Assembly: GCA_017991595.1 (NCBI GenBank) | Contig: JAGOQJ010000002.1 | Coordinates: 333,402-397,401 of the forward strand | Source: Candidatus Didemnitutus sp. | GTDB taxonomy: Bacteria > Verrucomicrobiota > Verrucomicrobiia > Opitutales > Opitutaceae | Length of the DNA stretch: 64,000 nucleotides | Reading direction: 5' to 3' | In this document: in pieces, positions 43,823-55,895 of the stretch | Numbering within the stretch: the stretch's first letter is position 1 | Layout: each line of letters begins with the position of its first letter | The notes under the pieces: model-generated | Databases searched by the model: none | Seen by the model: the letters and a program-made list of their open reading frames with translations, nothing else | What the model was told of the DNA's origin: nothing | Position numbers and translations under genes: made by a program

Positions 43823-45138
43823 GGTTTGAAAACGTGCAGGGCGATACGCCGGTTGCGTTGGGCTTCGACGAGCACCGGCTCGGGCTTCGCCTCGTAGGCC
43901 GTGTGCAATTCCTTCAAGCGCGCGAGATCGTCGGCGGCCTGCCCCGCGACCTTCATGATGATGTCGCCGCGCGCGATGCCGGATTGCGCTGCGGGATAAC
44001 CGGGCTGCACGCCAATCACGAGCATGCCGGAGGAATCGGGCAGCTGGTTCTCGCGCGCGTAGGCGCGGGAAACCTTGCGCACGCTCAGGCCCCATTTCTC
44101 GAACGCCCACTCCTCGCCCACGCGGCTCTCCAGCTTTTCCGTGGTGGCGACGAGGTCGAGCGTCTGGTTGCCGCGCTTCACCGCGAGACGCACCGCGGCC
44201 CCTACGGGGAGGTTCGCGATCTTGTTCTGGATGGGCGGCAACTGCTCGGGGAAACGGCCGTCGAGCTTCGCGCCGTCGAGCGTGAGCACGATGTCGCCGG
44301 GACGGAGCCCCGCCCGCGCCGCGGGTGAGCCGACGTCGACGCTGTCGACCAGCGTGCCGGTGTTCGCCGCGAGCGCGTAGAAACGCTCCAAGTCCTGCAA
44401 CTCGCGGAAGCGCAGCCCGAGGTAACTGCGTGTGACACTGCCATGGCGCACCAACGCCTCGGCGACGCGCTGCGCGACGCTCGCGGGGATGGCGAAGCCG
44501 AGGTTGTCCGAGCCCATGTAGGTGCGCGAGTTGATGCCGATGATGCGGCCGTTCTCCGTCACGAGGGGGCCGCCGCTGTTGCCGGGATTGATCGCGGCGT
44601 CGGTTTGCAGCCAAGTGTTGAACAGGCCCGTTTCGTAATGGCCGCGGATCGCGCTCCAGCTCTCGAAGTGGCGGCGCGGATTGGAAATGATGCCGCGCGT
44701 CACCGTGCGCGTGAGTCCGTGCGGCGTGCCGACGGCGTAAACGGTCTGGCCCGGGTAGAGTTCATCGGAGTCGCCGAAATCCGCGTGCGCGAACGAGAGC
44801 TTGCGCGCGCTGACCTCGTCGAGATTGAGGCGGATGACGGCGAGGTCGGTCCAGTGATCCCAGCCGACGAGCGACGCCGAAACGCGTTCGAGACTGGCGA
44901 GCGTGACGGAGATTTCCACGGCCTGCGGGCTGACGACGTGGGCGTTGGTGAGGATGAGGCCGTCCTTGGAGATGATGACGCCCGAGCCGATGCCGCTCTC
45001 GAAGCGCCGCGTGCCGGCGTCGAAGGTCATCTCGCGCACGTCGATGCGCACCACGGCGTCGAGCAGGCGATTGAAGCCGCGGCTGACCGACGCCTGCGCC
45101 TGCGGGCTCCACGCCAGCGCGACCAGCACCGCGAGCAT
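43819..45138 (-). CDS. HtrA-type periplasmic serine protease
   Basis: 439 residues from ATG 45138. The triad is intact: His 67 in LTNAHVV, Asp 98 in WTDLAVI and Ser 188 in NPGNSGGPL. Two PDZ domains follow. It degrades or refolds damaged envelope proteins. The start is uncertain: TTG 45177 would give a better signal peptide with a basic front (LRHSPSP...) but overlaps the divergent leuS start by 9 nt. First gene of the chain HtrA, pseudo-HtrA, ribE, glycosylase. Confidence 0.9.
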   Translation of the reverse strand: MLAVLVALAWSPQAQASVSRGFNRLLDAVVRIDVREMTFDAGTRRFESGIGSGVIISKDGLILTNAHVVSPQAVEISVTLASLERVSASLVGWDHWTDLAVIRLNLDEVSARKLSFAHADFGDSDELYPGQTVYAVGTPHGLTRTVTRGIISNPRRHFESWSAIRGHYETGLFNTWLQTDAAINPGNSGGPLVTENGRIIGINSRTYMGSDNLGFAIPASVAQRVAEALVRHGSVTRSYLGLRFRELQDLERFYALAANTGTLVDSVDVGSPAARAGLRPGDIVLTLDGAKLDGRFPEQLPPIQNKIANLPVGAAVRLAVKRGNQTLDLVATTEKLESRVGEEWAFEKWGLSVRKVSRAYARENQLPDSSGMLVIGVQPGYPAAQSGIARGDIIMKVAGQAADDLARLKELHTAYEAKPEPVLVEAQRNRRIALHVFKP

Positions 45139-45168
45139 CGCCGGGACGATGATTGACGGTGAAGGTGA

Positions 45169-47766
<2,598 letters not shown>

Positions 47767-47806
47767 CCCCTTACGCGTTGGTATGGGGCTGGAATATGGG
47801 CTTGAA

Positions 47807-47824
47807 ATAGGGTTTACACCCTAT
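47807..47824. promoter_or_regulatory. Short inverted repeat before the FecR-like gene
   Basis: ATAGGGT-TTAC-ACCCTAT forms a 7-bp stem in the 113-nt AT-richer gap between leuS and the exopolysaccharide module. It could be an operator or a weak terminator. TTGAAA at 47803-47808 overlaps it and could be a -35 element. Confidence 0.4.
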
Positions 47825-47879
47825 CTAAAACCTGTGCGCATGGTGGCGGTCAAACCCGCTCCTGTCCTCCCGGTCCCAC

Positions 47880-48764
47880 ATGAAAACGCTCCTTCGTCTC
47901 GCATTCCTCGGCACGGCTCTCGCCCTCGCGGCCAGCCCGGTCTTTGCGCAGCGTCAGCTCGGCAAAAAGAAAGGCCCCACCAGCAAGCTCTACCTTGCGG
48001 AGACGGTGGGCGAAGGCCAGATCACCACGGAGGGCAAATCCTACGACGCGAAACAGGCGACCGCGTTCGACGCTCCCGGCACGGTGATCGAGACCAAGGC
48101 CGACTCACACCAAGCGTTCGTTTACTCGAACGGCACGGGCATGTTTGTCGACGCCAACACGCGCGTCGAAGTCGACCGCTTCGTGCAGGAGCCCTTCCGG
48201 CCGGACCGTAACTCGATGGAGGTCGAACCCTCGATTTCCCAGAGCGACGTCTTCGTCGCCCGCGGCTCGGTTGGCATCTGCACCGGTCAACTGGTGTCGG
48301 GTTCCTCGATGAATTATTCCACGCCGCATGCCGGCGTGAACATCCGCGGCGGCAAGCTCTCCATCTCCACCAGCGATGACGAGACTGTCGTCTACCTGCT
48401 CGAGGGCGACGCCACCGTGAAGGGCGGCGGCCGCGACTTGGGCGGCGCGCTGCTCCGCGCCGGCGAGCAAGCCACCATCCGCCCGGGCCGCCCCGGCATG
48501 CCGCCCACCGTCACCGTCGGCCCGATCGATCGCAAGGTCGTCGCCAGTCTCGACGAAAAAGTGAGCGTCGCCTGCAACGCGAAGAAGACCGTCACCTTCG
48601 AGACCATCGAACGCGTTTCCGAACGCGGCTTGGACGCCCCGCCCGGAACCGTCGACGATGCCGCCGGCGCCGGCGAAGAGGAGATTGTGGTGCGTCCGAC
48701 GACGCCCTCCGCGCCTCCGCCCGTCATCACCGTCAGCCCTGACCGCATCACGCCCGGGCAATAA
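47880..48764 (+). CDS. FecR-domain exported protein
   Basis: 294 residues with signal peptide (to ...PVFAQ). The middle follows the FecR pattern: DAPGTVIETKADSHQAFVYSNGTGMFVDANTRVEVDRF, then VYLLEGDATVKGGGRDLGGALLRAGEQATI. FecR domains sense or bind outer-surface components; here there is no anti-sigma membrane helix, so a structural or envelope-sensing role is more likely. It starts the exopolysaccharide module and its TAA overlaps the next ATG by one base. Confidence 0.8.
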   Translation: MKTLLRLAFLGTALALAASPVFAQRQLGKKKGPTSKLYLAETVGEGQITTEGKSYDAKQATAFDAPGTVIETKADSHQAFVYSNGTGMFVDANTRVEVDRFVQEPFRPDRNSMEVEPSISQSDVFVARGSVGICTGQLVSGSSMNYSTPHAGVNIRGGKLSISTSDDETVVYLLEGDATVKGGGRDLGGALLRAGEQATIRPGRPGMPPTVTVGPIDRKVVASLDEKVSVACNAKKTVTFETIERVSERGLDAPPGTVDDAAGAGEEEIVVRPTTPSAPPPVITVSPDRITPGQ

Positions 48765-49906
48765 TGCGCACCGCCCCCGTCACCTTTTCCCTGCCAAAGC
48801 AAATCCTGGCGCTCGCGCTCGCCGCGCTGCTGCTCGCCCCGCCGAGCGCGTTCGCACTGCTCAACATCGACGGCACGCGCAATCAGGTCTTTGTGTTCGG
48901 CAACGCCACGTTCGCCTACGATTCGAACGTCTTCGCTCAATCGGCCCCAGAGGGCGACTACGTCTTCAGCGCCTCGGTTGGCGTCGAGCTGAAGCGCCGC
49001 GCCGGCATCATCGCGGTGAATGCTCGCGCCATCTTCGCCTACCAGCAGTTCGCCGAGTTCACGGACCAGAGTTCGTGGAATCCCAGCTTCAACCTTGAGC
49101 TGAACAAGACCACCGGCCGCACCACCGGTGCCCTCACGATCAGCGCCTTCCGCAGCTCCCGCGCCGATGCCGCGGTGAATCTGCGCACGCAGACCTGGAA
49201 CTTTCCGATCGGTCTGAACGTGAAATACCCGGTCAACGACAAGTTCTACCTCACTTCCAACACCAGCTACCTCCAGCGCAGCTATGTTGCCGAGAATGCG
49301 GGCCTGCTCGATTACATGGACATCGGGCAGTCCATCGACCTGTTCTACGTCTTCACCAGCAAGCTCGACCTCGTGGCCGGATACCGCACCCGCATCGGCC
49401 ACACCGATGTCGGCACCACCACCGACCACAGCTTCAGCTTCGGCGTGATGAACGGCCTTCTGCCCAAGGTGAACGGCTCCGTCCGTCTCGCCTACCAGAT
49501 CCGCGAGACCGAATCCGGCGAGACCTTCGACCAGTTCAGCATCAACACCGGCCTCACGTGGAACGCCACGCGCAAGCTCACCGTGTCGAACTCCATCGGC
49601 CGCGATTTCAACACCACCGCCACCGGCATCACCGTCGACTCCATTACCGCCGGGCTGCGCGCCAACTACGTCTTCACGCGCAAATTCCAAGCCGAGGGCG
49701 GCATTGCCTACGGCCGCAATCGCTTCCTCGGCATCTCCCCGGCCCGCCGCGATGACTTCTTCTCCTGGGACCTCGGCGCCACCTACTCTTTCAACGAGCA
49801 CCTCCGCGTCACCGCCAGTTACAACTACATGAAAAACTGGTCCACGCTCAGCTTCTCCGATTTCGAGCGCTCGGGCTACTCGGTCGACGTCTCCAGCCGC
49901 TTCTAA
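48764..49906 (+). CDS. Outer-membrane beta-barrel of the polysaccharide module
   Basis: 380 residues: signal peptide to about residue 30, then a run of amphipathic strands with aromatic ends (for example FYLTSNTSYLQRSYV, LRVTASYNYMKNW) and a final strand ending in SRF. It resembles the outer-membrane barrels often placed before Wza-type genes. Coupled to the FecR-like gene by TAATG. It may let the polymer cross the outer membrane, or anchor it. Confidence 0.82.
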   Translation: MRTAPVTFSLPKQILALALAALLLAPPSAFALLNIDGTRNQVFVFGNATFAYDSNVFAQSAPEGDYVFSASVGVELKRRAGIIAVNARAIFAYQQFAEFTDQSSWNPSFNLELNKTTGRTTGALTISAFRSSRADAAVNLRTQTWNFPIGLNVKYPVNDKFYLTSNTSYLQRSYVAENAGLLDYMDIGQSIDLFYVFTSKLDLVAGYRTRIGHTDVGTTTDHSFSFGVMNGLLPKVNGSVRLAYQIRETESGETFDQFSINTGLTWNATRKLTVSNSIGRDFNTTATGITVDSITAGLRANYVFTRKFQAEGGIAYGRNRFLGISPARRDDFFSWDLGATYSFNEHLRVTASYNYMKNWSTLSFSDFERSGYSVDVSSRF

Positions 49907-49917
49907 AAATCATCGCC

Positions 49918-50538
49918 ATGAACGCCTCCCGCTTCCTTCTCCTGTTCGCCACGCTCTTCGTGGCGGCCTCCGCGTTCGCCCAAAGCGGCAACCCCGCCGA
50001 CGCCAAGAAGGCCTACGTCCACCGCCTGCAACTCGCCGACCGCGTCCGCGTCGACGTCTATCAGGAAGAGGAGCTCACCCGCCTCGCCCGCATCGATGCC
50101 CGCGGCATCGTCAACCTGCCGCTCATCGGCGAACTCACCATCGGCGGCCTCACGGTCGTCGAGGCCCAGGAACTCGTGCAGCGCGCTTATCAGGAAGGCC
50201 GTTTTCTCCGCAACCCGCAGGTCACCGTCAGCGTCGAGGAATACGCGCCGCGCGAAGTCTCCATCCAAGGCCAGATCCGCAGCCCCGGCCGCTACACTCT
50301 GCCGATCGAATCCACCTTCACCGTCGTCGAACTCGTCACCAAGGCCGGCGGCATCACCGATATCGGCAAGGGCACGGAAGTCAGCGTCACCCGCGTGCTC
50401 CCCGACGGTTCCAAGCAAGTCTTCAAGGTCGACGTCGACAACGTGATCAAGGGCCGCCGCAACGCGGGCAAGATCGACGACAACACCCTCCTCCTTCTCC
50501 CCGGCGATATCGTCTACGTCCCCGAGCGCCTCATCTGA
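49918..50538 (+). CDS. Wza-type polysaccharide export protein
   Basis: 206 residues with a signal peptide. The Poly_export domain is seen in LQLADRVRVDVYQEEELTRLARIDARGIVNLPLIGEL, followed by an SLBB domain (REVSIQGQIRSPGRYTLP). No lipobox cysteine is present, unlike E. coli Wza, and the C-terminal membrane helix is absent, so it is a short form. It acts with the Wzc kinase encoded 9 nt downstream. Confidence 0.92.
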   Translation: MNASRFLLLFATLFVAASAFAQSGNPADAKKAYVHRLQLADRVRVDVYQEEELTRLARIDARGIVNLPLIGELTIGGLTVVEAQELVQRAYQEGRFLRNPQVTVSVEEYAPREVSIQGQIRSPGRYTLPIESTFTVVELVTKAGGITDIGKGTEVSVTRVLPDGSKQVFKVDVDNVIKGRRNAGKIDDNTLLLLPGDIVYVPERLI

Positions 50539-50547
50539 TCCCTTCAC

Positions 50548-52722
50548 ATGTCCTCACCTTTAGCCGCCCCTCCGCCTCCCGGCAAACAGCCGCCCTCGCT
50601 GCACGGCAATGACGAGCAGGTCGTCGAGCGTCGCACGCTGCGCGATTACTACGTCATCCTCCGGGAGCGGCTCTGGATCGCCCTGCCCGCGGCCCTCGTC
50701 GTCGCCCTCGTTGTCGGTTACCTCCAGGCGAAAGAGACCCCGATGTATCGCGCCGCCGCGACGATGCAATTCGAGCGCCCCGAGCGCGTCGTGCTCAACG
50801 AGCAGGTCGTCGACTCCTCCGTCCGCTCCGAGGTCGACCTCAACACCTACATCCAGATCCTGCACAGCGGCCGCTTGCGCAGCATGGTCGTTCAATCCCT
50901 CACGCCCGAGGAGGTGAAAATCCTTCAGCGTCCCTACCTTCAGGACCTCGCCCCCGGAGCCGTGCCGCCTCCGCCCGCGCAGCTGATCGGCAACTACACC
51001 CCGCAGTCCCTGCGCAACAGTTTCCTCATCAGCATCACCGCCGAGAACCGGGACCCCGATGGCGCCGCCCTCATCGCCAATCGCGTCGTGCAGCAGTTCA
51101 TGCGCTACCTGATCGAGAACGTCGGCGGTAAGAACGAGTTCGCCGTCGACTACCTCCGCACCCGCGCCGAGGAATTGCGCCAGGAATCCGAGGCCGCCGA
51201 GGCCCGGCTCCAGGACTACAAGCGCCGCAACAACCTCGTCTCCCTTTCCGCCAGCGTCGACATCGTCGCCGACCGCCTCCGTTCCATCAACTCCGCGCTC
51301 ACCTCCGTCCGCCTCGAGCGCCTCAACCTCGACGTGCTCATGAAGCAGATCGAGCGCATCCAAGCCGAGGGCGGCAACCTGCTCGAAGTCGCCTACATTG
51401 CGACCTACGGCAACATCCCCTCGCTCAAGGGCCAGATCGCCGAGCTCAGCAAGCAGCAGTCCATCCTCACCGAGCGCTACCTCGAGCGCCACCCGAAGAT
51501 GATCGACCTCGCCAACGCGCTCGACGTGCTCAACCAGCAGATGCAGCGCAGCATCGACCAGTCCATCGCCGACCTTCGCACCCAGTTCACCAAGGTCACC
51601 GACTCCGAAGCCTCCTACGAACGCGAATACAAGGCCGCCGAGAACGACCAGCTCCGCCTCGGCGAACTCTCCGTCGAGTTCAAGAGCCTCGAGAACCAGG
51701 CCGCCGTCGCGAAGAACAACTACATCCAGATCCTCGACCGCCTCAACCAGACCACCACCTCGAAGAACCTCGAGAACATCCCGGTCAAACCCCTCGACGC
51801 CGCCAACGTCCCCGGCAAGCCTTACACGCCGAACTTTGGCCGCATCATGCGCTACTGCATCTCCCTCGGCCTCGTCGTCTTTGCCGCCGTCGCCGTCGGA
51901 CTCAGCTTCCTCGACGACCGAGTCAAGAGCGCCTGGGACATCGAAGGCTTCATCGGCGCCAACCTCCTCGGCATCATCCCCGAGTTGGCCGACGTCCCCG
52001 ACAGCGAGAAACACGCCCTCGTCACCGGCAACAAAGCCTCTCCCGGATCTGAAGCCTTCCTCAGCGTCTACAGCGCGGTGAAGATCCAGTCCAAACTCGA
52101 CTTCCCCAAGTCGATCCTCGTCACCTCCACCATCCCCGGCGAAGGCAAGACGATGATCAGTTGCAACCTCGCCGGCTCCTTCGCCCGCCACGGCAAGCGC
52201 GTGCTCCTCATCGACTGCGACATGCGCCGCCCGATGCTGCACCGCCACTTCAAGCTCACCAACGAAGTCGGCCTCATCGCTTGGTTCGAAGCCGGCGGCC
52301 GCATCCCCGACGACCCGATCGCCGACCCCACGCTCGGCATCACCAAGGTCGACGAGAACCTTTACCTCCTCCGCTCCGGCGGCCGCTCCAAGAGCCCCAC
52401 CGAACTGCTCGAGAACCCGCTCTTCGGCCAGTTCCTCGACTCCCTCAAGCATCACTTCGACCTCGTCGTCGTGGACTCCCCGCCCATGGGTGCCGTCACC
52501 GATGCGCTGCTCATCTCCGGCAACACCGACGAAGTCATCTACGTCTGCCGCTTCAACCGCGCCTACCGGAAACACATCCGGCTCTACGTGAAGAATCTTC
52601 GCGACAGCAAGAACGAGCTCCTCGGCATCGTGCTCAACGGCCTCTCGCCGCGCCGCATCGAGTATTACTCCAACTACCGCTACTACCGGAGTTACAAGAA
52701 ATACTACGGCTCCCAGTCGTAA
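50548..52722 (+). CDS. Wzc-type polysaccharide co-polymerase and tyrosine autokinase
   Basis: 724 residues. A Wzz-like N-terminal domain with membrane helices near residues 45 and 435 flanks a coiled-coil periplasmic part. The C-terminal BY-kinase has Walker A in STIPGEGKTM (about residue 530), Walker A' in LLIDCDMRRP (about 555) and Walker B in LVVVDSPP (about 638). The end is a tyrosine cluster (EYYSNYRYYRSYKKYY) that is autophosphorylated in this family and controls chain length. A strong terminator ends the operon. Confidence 0.94.
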   Translation: MSSPLAAPPPPGKQPPSLHGNDEQVVERRTLRDYYVILRERLWIALPAALVVALVVGYLQAKETPMYRAAATMQFERPERVVLNEQVVDSSVRSEVDLNTYIQILHSGRLRSMVVQSLTPEEVKILQRPYLQDLAPGAVPPPPAQLIGNYTPQSLRNSFLISITAENRDPDGAALIANRVVQQFMRYLIENVGGKNEFAVDYLRTRAEELRQESEAAEARLQDYKRRNNLVSLSASVDIVADRLRSINSALTSVRLERLNLDVLMKQIERIQAEGGNLLEVAYIATYGNIPSLKGQIAELSKQQSILTERYLERHPKMIDLANALDVLNQQMQRSIDQSIADLRTQFTKVTDSEASYEREYKAAENDQLRLGELSVEFKSLENQAAVAKNNYIQILDRLNQTTTSKNLENIPVKPLDAANVPGKPYTPNFGRIMRYCISLGLVVFAAVAVGLSFLDDRVKSAWDIEGFIGANLLGIIPELADVPDSEKHALVTGNKASPGSEAFLSVYSAVKIQSKLDFPKSILVTSTIPGEGKTMISCNLAGSFARHGKRVLLIDCDMRRPMLHRHFKLTNEVGLIAWFEAGGRIPDDPIADPTLGITKVDENLYLLRSGGRSKSPTELLENPLFGQFLDSLKHHFDLVVVDSPPMGAVTDALLISGNTDEVIYVCRFNRAYRKHIRLYVKNLRDSKNELLGIVLNGLSPRRIEYYSNYRYYRSYKKYYGSQS

Positions 52723-52742
52723 TCCTTCCTTTCTTCCGCTCA

Positions 52743-52770
52743 AGCCGCGCTCCCCGCGCGGCTTTTTCTT
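52743..52770 (+). terminator. Intrinsic terminator after the Wzc gene
   Basis: AGCCGCGC (52743-52750) and GCGCGGCT (52756-52763) form an 8-bp stem with a TCCCC loop, followed by TTTTCTTT. Confidence 0.9.
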
Positions 52771-52804
52771 TGGCACCGCGCCCACTTCCCTCTTCTCTGC
52801 CCGC

Positions 52805-53644
52805 GTGCTCTCCGCCTTCCTGCCGCCGAACTTCGATCCGAGCCGCCCGCTCGCGCTCATCGCCGGCCGCGGCCGTTACCCGCTGCTGACCGCCGAGGCC
52901 ATCCGCCGCGCCGGCGTGCCGCTGCGCCTCATCGCGCTCGAGGAGGAGACCATGCCCGAGCTCGTCGCCACCTTCCCCGCCGCGGAACGCGTCGAAATCA
53001 ACGTCGGCCAGCTCGGCAAGATGCTCGGCGCCCTCCGCCAATTCGGCGCCGGCTACGCCCTCATGGCCGGCCAAGTGAAACCCAAGCGCCTCTTCCACGG
53101 CCTCACGCCCGACCTCAAGGCCGCACAGATTCTCTTCAGCCTCAAACGCCGCAACGCCGAGACGATTTTCGGCGCCATCGCCAACGAGATCGAAAAGATC
53201 GGCATTACGCTCCTCGACGCCCGCTCCTTCATCGACGATCAACTCGCCGACGCCGGCCCGATGGTCGGCAAAAAACTCCCCGTCGACCGCGAATACCTCG
53301 ACCACGGCATCCACATCGCCCGCGAGATCGCCCGCCTCGACATCGGCCAGGGCTGCGTCGTGCGCAAAGGCACCGTCCTCGCCGTCGAAGCCTTCGAGGG
53401 CACCGACGCCATGCTGCGCCGCGCCGGCACCTTCAAGACCGACGAGACGCTGTTCGTGAAAACCGTGAAAGCCGGTCAGGACTACCGTTTCGACGTGCCT
53501 GTCTTCGGCCTGCGCACCCTCGAGACCATGCGCGAAGCCGGCCTCTCCGCCGCCGCCCTCGAAGCCGGCAAAGTGATCGTCCTCGAGAAACCCGCCGTGC
53601 TCTCCCAAGCCAAGGCCTGGGGCATCTCGCTCTACGGCTTCTGA
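52805..53644 (+). CDS. lpxI: UDP-2,3-diacylglucosamine pyrophosphatase LpxI
   Basis: Makes lipid X from UDP-diacylglucosamine in lipid A synthesis; LpxI replaces LpxH in many bacteria. 279 residues. Seen: ALIAGRGRYPLL at the start, GYALMAGQVKPKRLF in the first domain, and the C-terminal GQGCVVRKGTVLAVEAFEGTDAMLRRAG and GLRTLETMREAGLSAAALEAGKVIVLEK. Start GTG 52805. Together with lptE and the other envelope genes it supports an LPS-containing outer membrane. Confidence 0.93.
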   Translation: MLSAFLPPNFDPSRPLALIAGRGRYPLLTAEAIRRAGVPLRLIALEEETMPELVATFPAAERVEINVGQLGKMLGALRQFGAGYALMAGQVKPKRLFHGLTPDLKAAQILFSLKRRNAETIFGAIANEIEKIGITLLDARSFIDDQLADAGPMVGKKLPVDREYLDHGIHIAREIARLDIGQGCVVRKGTVLAVEAFEGTDAMLRRAGTFKTDETLFVKTVKAGQDYRFDVPVFGLRTLETMREAGLSAAALEAGKVIVLEKPAVLSQAKAWGISLYGF

Positions 53645-53745
53645 GTTTCCCCGCGAGCGGGCCACAGGAGCCGGCACAGGACTGCGCCTGCGAGACCGCG
53701 CCCGCTGACTTGCACTTTTCTGCCATCGCCCGCACCTTTCGCCTC

Positions 53746-54219
53746 ATGCCCGCCGACATCGTCGAAGTCTCCATCAAAGGCCTGATGCCCACGGCCAACG
53801 GCTGCGCCGTGTTTCTCGGCAACGACGAGAAAACCTTCGTCATCTACGTCGATCCGGGCGTCGGCAACGCCATCTCGATGACGATCAAGGGCGTGAAGAA
53901 GGAGCGCCCGCTCACGCACGACCTCATCAGCCACCTCTTCCTCGGCTTCGGCATCAGCCTCGAGCGCGTGATCATCAACGACGTCAACGACGGCACCTAC
54001 TTCGCCCGCATCATCCTGCAGATGCAGAATGAACTCGGCCGCAAGCTCCTCGAACTCGACGCCCGCCCGAGCGATTCCATCGTGCTCGCGCTCCAGCAGA
54101 AGCGCCCGATCTTCGTCGCCCCGCGCGTCTTCGACGTCGTCGAGGACATGACCGAGATCCTCGAACGCGTCCTCAAGCAGCAGAAGGACGAGCCCGGCCG
54201 CGAGGAGGAAGACCAGTAA
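53746..54219 (+). CDS. Bifunctional nuclease (BFN/DUF151) family protein
   Basis: 157 residues from ATG 53746 (MPADIVEVSIKGL). The DUF151 pattern is clear: GNDEKTFVIYVDPGVG, RPLTHDLISHLFLGFG, then ARIILQM and ELDARPSDSIVLAL. Bacterial and plant members have been reported to cut DNA and RNA, but the role in bacteria is unclear. It follows lpxI by about 100 nt and precedes dus. The C-terminal tail is acidic and disordered. Confidence 0.88.
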   Translation: MPADIVEVSIKGLMPTANGCAVFLGNDEKTFVIYVDPGVGNAISMTIKGVKKERPLTHDLISHLFLGFGISLERVIINDVNDGTYFARIILQMQNELGRKLLELDARPSDSIVLALQQKRPIFVAPRVFDVVEDMTEILERVLKQQKDEPGREEEDQ

Positions 54220-54275
54220 GCCGGCCCTTCGCCGGACTCCCTCAGCGCGCGGGCCGAACCGCGCCGCCCGCCGCC

Positions 54276-55376
54276 ATGCCCGACGTTCCACCCGCCGCCC
54301 CTTCCTCCCGCGTGCTGCCTGCGCCGCTCCAACCCGGCCCGCTCTCCGCGCTCGCGCCGATGCAGGACGTCACCGACCTGCCCTTCATGCGCCTCATGGC
54401 GCACTACGGCGCGCCCGACTATTATTTCACCGAGTTCCTCCGCGTCCACGCCCAGTCGCGCCCGGAGAAGCACATCCTCCGCTCCATCGACGAGAATCAC
54501 ACCGGCCGTCCCGTCTTCGCCCAGCTCATCGGCGAGGATATCGGCCACATGGTGCGCACCGTCCGGGATCTGCTCCGCCATCCGATCGCCGGCATCGACC
54601 TGAACATGGGCTGCCCCGCGCCCAAGATCTACAAGAAGAACGTCGGCGGCGGCCTGCTCCGCGATCCGGCCAAGATCGATTCGCTCCTCGGCGCCCTGCG
54701 CGACGCCGTGCCCGGACTCTTCACCGTCAAGATGCGCATCGGCTTCGATTCCACTGCGCCCTACGAAACGGTGTTGAAACTGATCGACAAGCACGCCGTC
54801 GACCTCCTCAGCGTGCACGGCCGCACCGTGAAGGAAGGTTACCGCAGCGAGGTGCATTACGATTTCATCGCGACCGCAGCCCGCTCCGTGCGCTGCCCGG
54901 TGCTCGCCAACGGCAACATCACCTCCGCCACCAAGGCCGCCACCGTCCTCGCCGAGACTGGTGCCGCGGGCGTGATGATCGGCCGCCACGCCATCCGCAA
55001 TCCGTGGATCTTCCGCCAGACGCGCGAGCAACTCGCCGGCGCACCCGTCTTCGCCCCCACACTTGCCGACGTGCGCGAGTATGTGGACCGGCTCTACCGC
55101 GAGACGCGCGGGCCCGGGATTCCCGAGCATGCCCACGTGGCAAAGATGAAGAAATACCTCAACTTCGTCGGCCAGAGCGTGGACGCGCAGGGCGCCTTCT
55201 TGCACGACATGCGGCGGGCCATGACCGAAGCGGAGCTGTTCGCCGTGTGCGACCGCCACCTGTTGAGTGAGCCCACCCGCCCCTTCGCGTCCGAGCCCTA
55301 CGCCGGCGTGATTGCGCGCCCGAACTGCGAATCCCCCGCGGCCGACGGCTGCTCGCTCGACACGATCAGCGCCTGA
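54276..55376 (+). CDS. dus: tRNA-dihydrouridine synthase
   Basis: FMN-dependent reduction of uridine to dihydrouridine in tRNA. 366 residues. Seen: APMQDVTDLPFMRLM, the catalytic-loop GIDLNMGCPAPK (Cys), SVHGRTVKEGY and LANGNITS, then GVMIGRHAIRNPWIF. The N terminus carries a 25-residue Pro/Ala-rich tail. Its stop abuts that of the convergent next gene. Confidence 0.95.
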   Translation: MPDVPPAAPSSRVLPAPLQPGPLSALAPMQDVTDLPFMRLMAHYGAPDYYFTEFLRVHAQSRPEKHILRSIDENHTGRPVFAQLIGEDIGHMVRTVRDLLRHPIAGIDLNMGCPAPKIYKKNVGGGLLRDPAKIDSLLGALRDAVPGLFTVKMRIGFDSTAPYETVLKLIDKHAVDLLSVHGRTVKEGYRSEVHYDFIATAARSVRCPVLANGNITSATKAATVLAETGAAGVMIGRHAIRNPWIFRQTREQLAGAPVFAPTLADVREYVDRLYRETRGPGIPEHAHVAKMKKYLNFVGQSVDAQGAFLHDMRRAMTEAELFAVCDRHLLSEPTRPFASEPYAGVIARPNCESPAADGCSLDTISA

Positions 55377-55778
55377 TCAAAGCCCAAGGGCTTTTCGAAC
55401 TTCGCCTTGTGCGGCAAACTCCGTGGTCGCCTTAGCGCCATCCGACAAAAAGAGCTTTTGGCACAAGGCGAATGCCTGCTTGCGTGCCTCTTTTGTTTCC
55501 AGGCGCTGCGCAATACTGGCCAAGAGATGCTGCCTGCCCTCGGCACTTTCCAAAGCCGCGCGCACCGCTCCAATCGATTTCCCCTGATAATATTCAAACG
55601 AGATATTGGGGTCCCAGTTGAATCCCTGCGCCTCCGCAGCGATGAATTTCGTCTCGCTCAACGCGACGAGGTTGTCGGCAAACATGCAGAAATGCAGCAG
55701 GTCCACCATGGCTTCGCGCTGCGGCTGGCTTAATCCGTCGTTGAATTCCTTCGTAGGGCTGAAGAGTCGATCAAGCAT
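55377..55778 (-). CDS. TerB-like small protein
   Basis: 133 residues, all-helical. QPQREAMVDLLHFCMFADNLVALSETKF resembles the TerB (tellurite-resistance-like) fold with its acidic and hydrophobic spacing. No tellurite operon is present. Function unknown. The base composition is slightly less GC-rich than that of its neighbours. Convergent and directly adjacent to dus. Confidence 0.68.
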   Translation of the reverse strand: MLDRLFSPTKEFNDGLSQPQREAMVDLLHFCMFADNLVALSETKFIAAEAQGFNWDPNISFEYYQGKSIGAVRAALESAEGRQHLLASIAQRLETKEARKQAFALCQKLFLSDGAKATTEFAAQGEVRKALGL

Positions 55779-55895
55779 ATGAGTGAGATTTACACAGACA
55801 TTTCACGCAGTAATGGCAACACCGTCATCATTACATCCGCACAGTTTCTTCGTCATGAGTGGGCCATGCGCAGGTCACCATGACTGATGGAGCGC

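Noticed and set aside
55379..55395. Small hairpin AAAGCCC/GGGCTTT after dus as a terminator
   Set aside because: The loop is only two bases and the arms lie inside the end of the convergent TerB-like gene; too weak to call.
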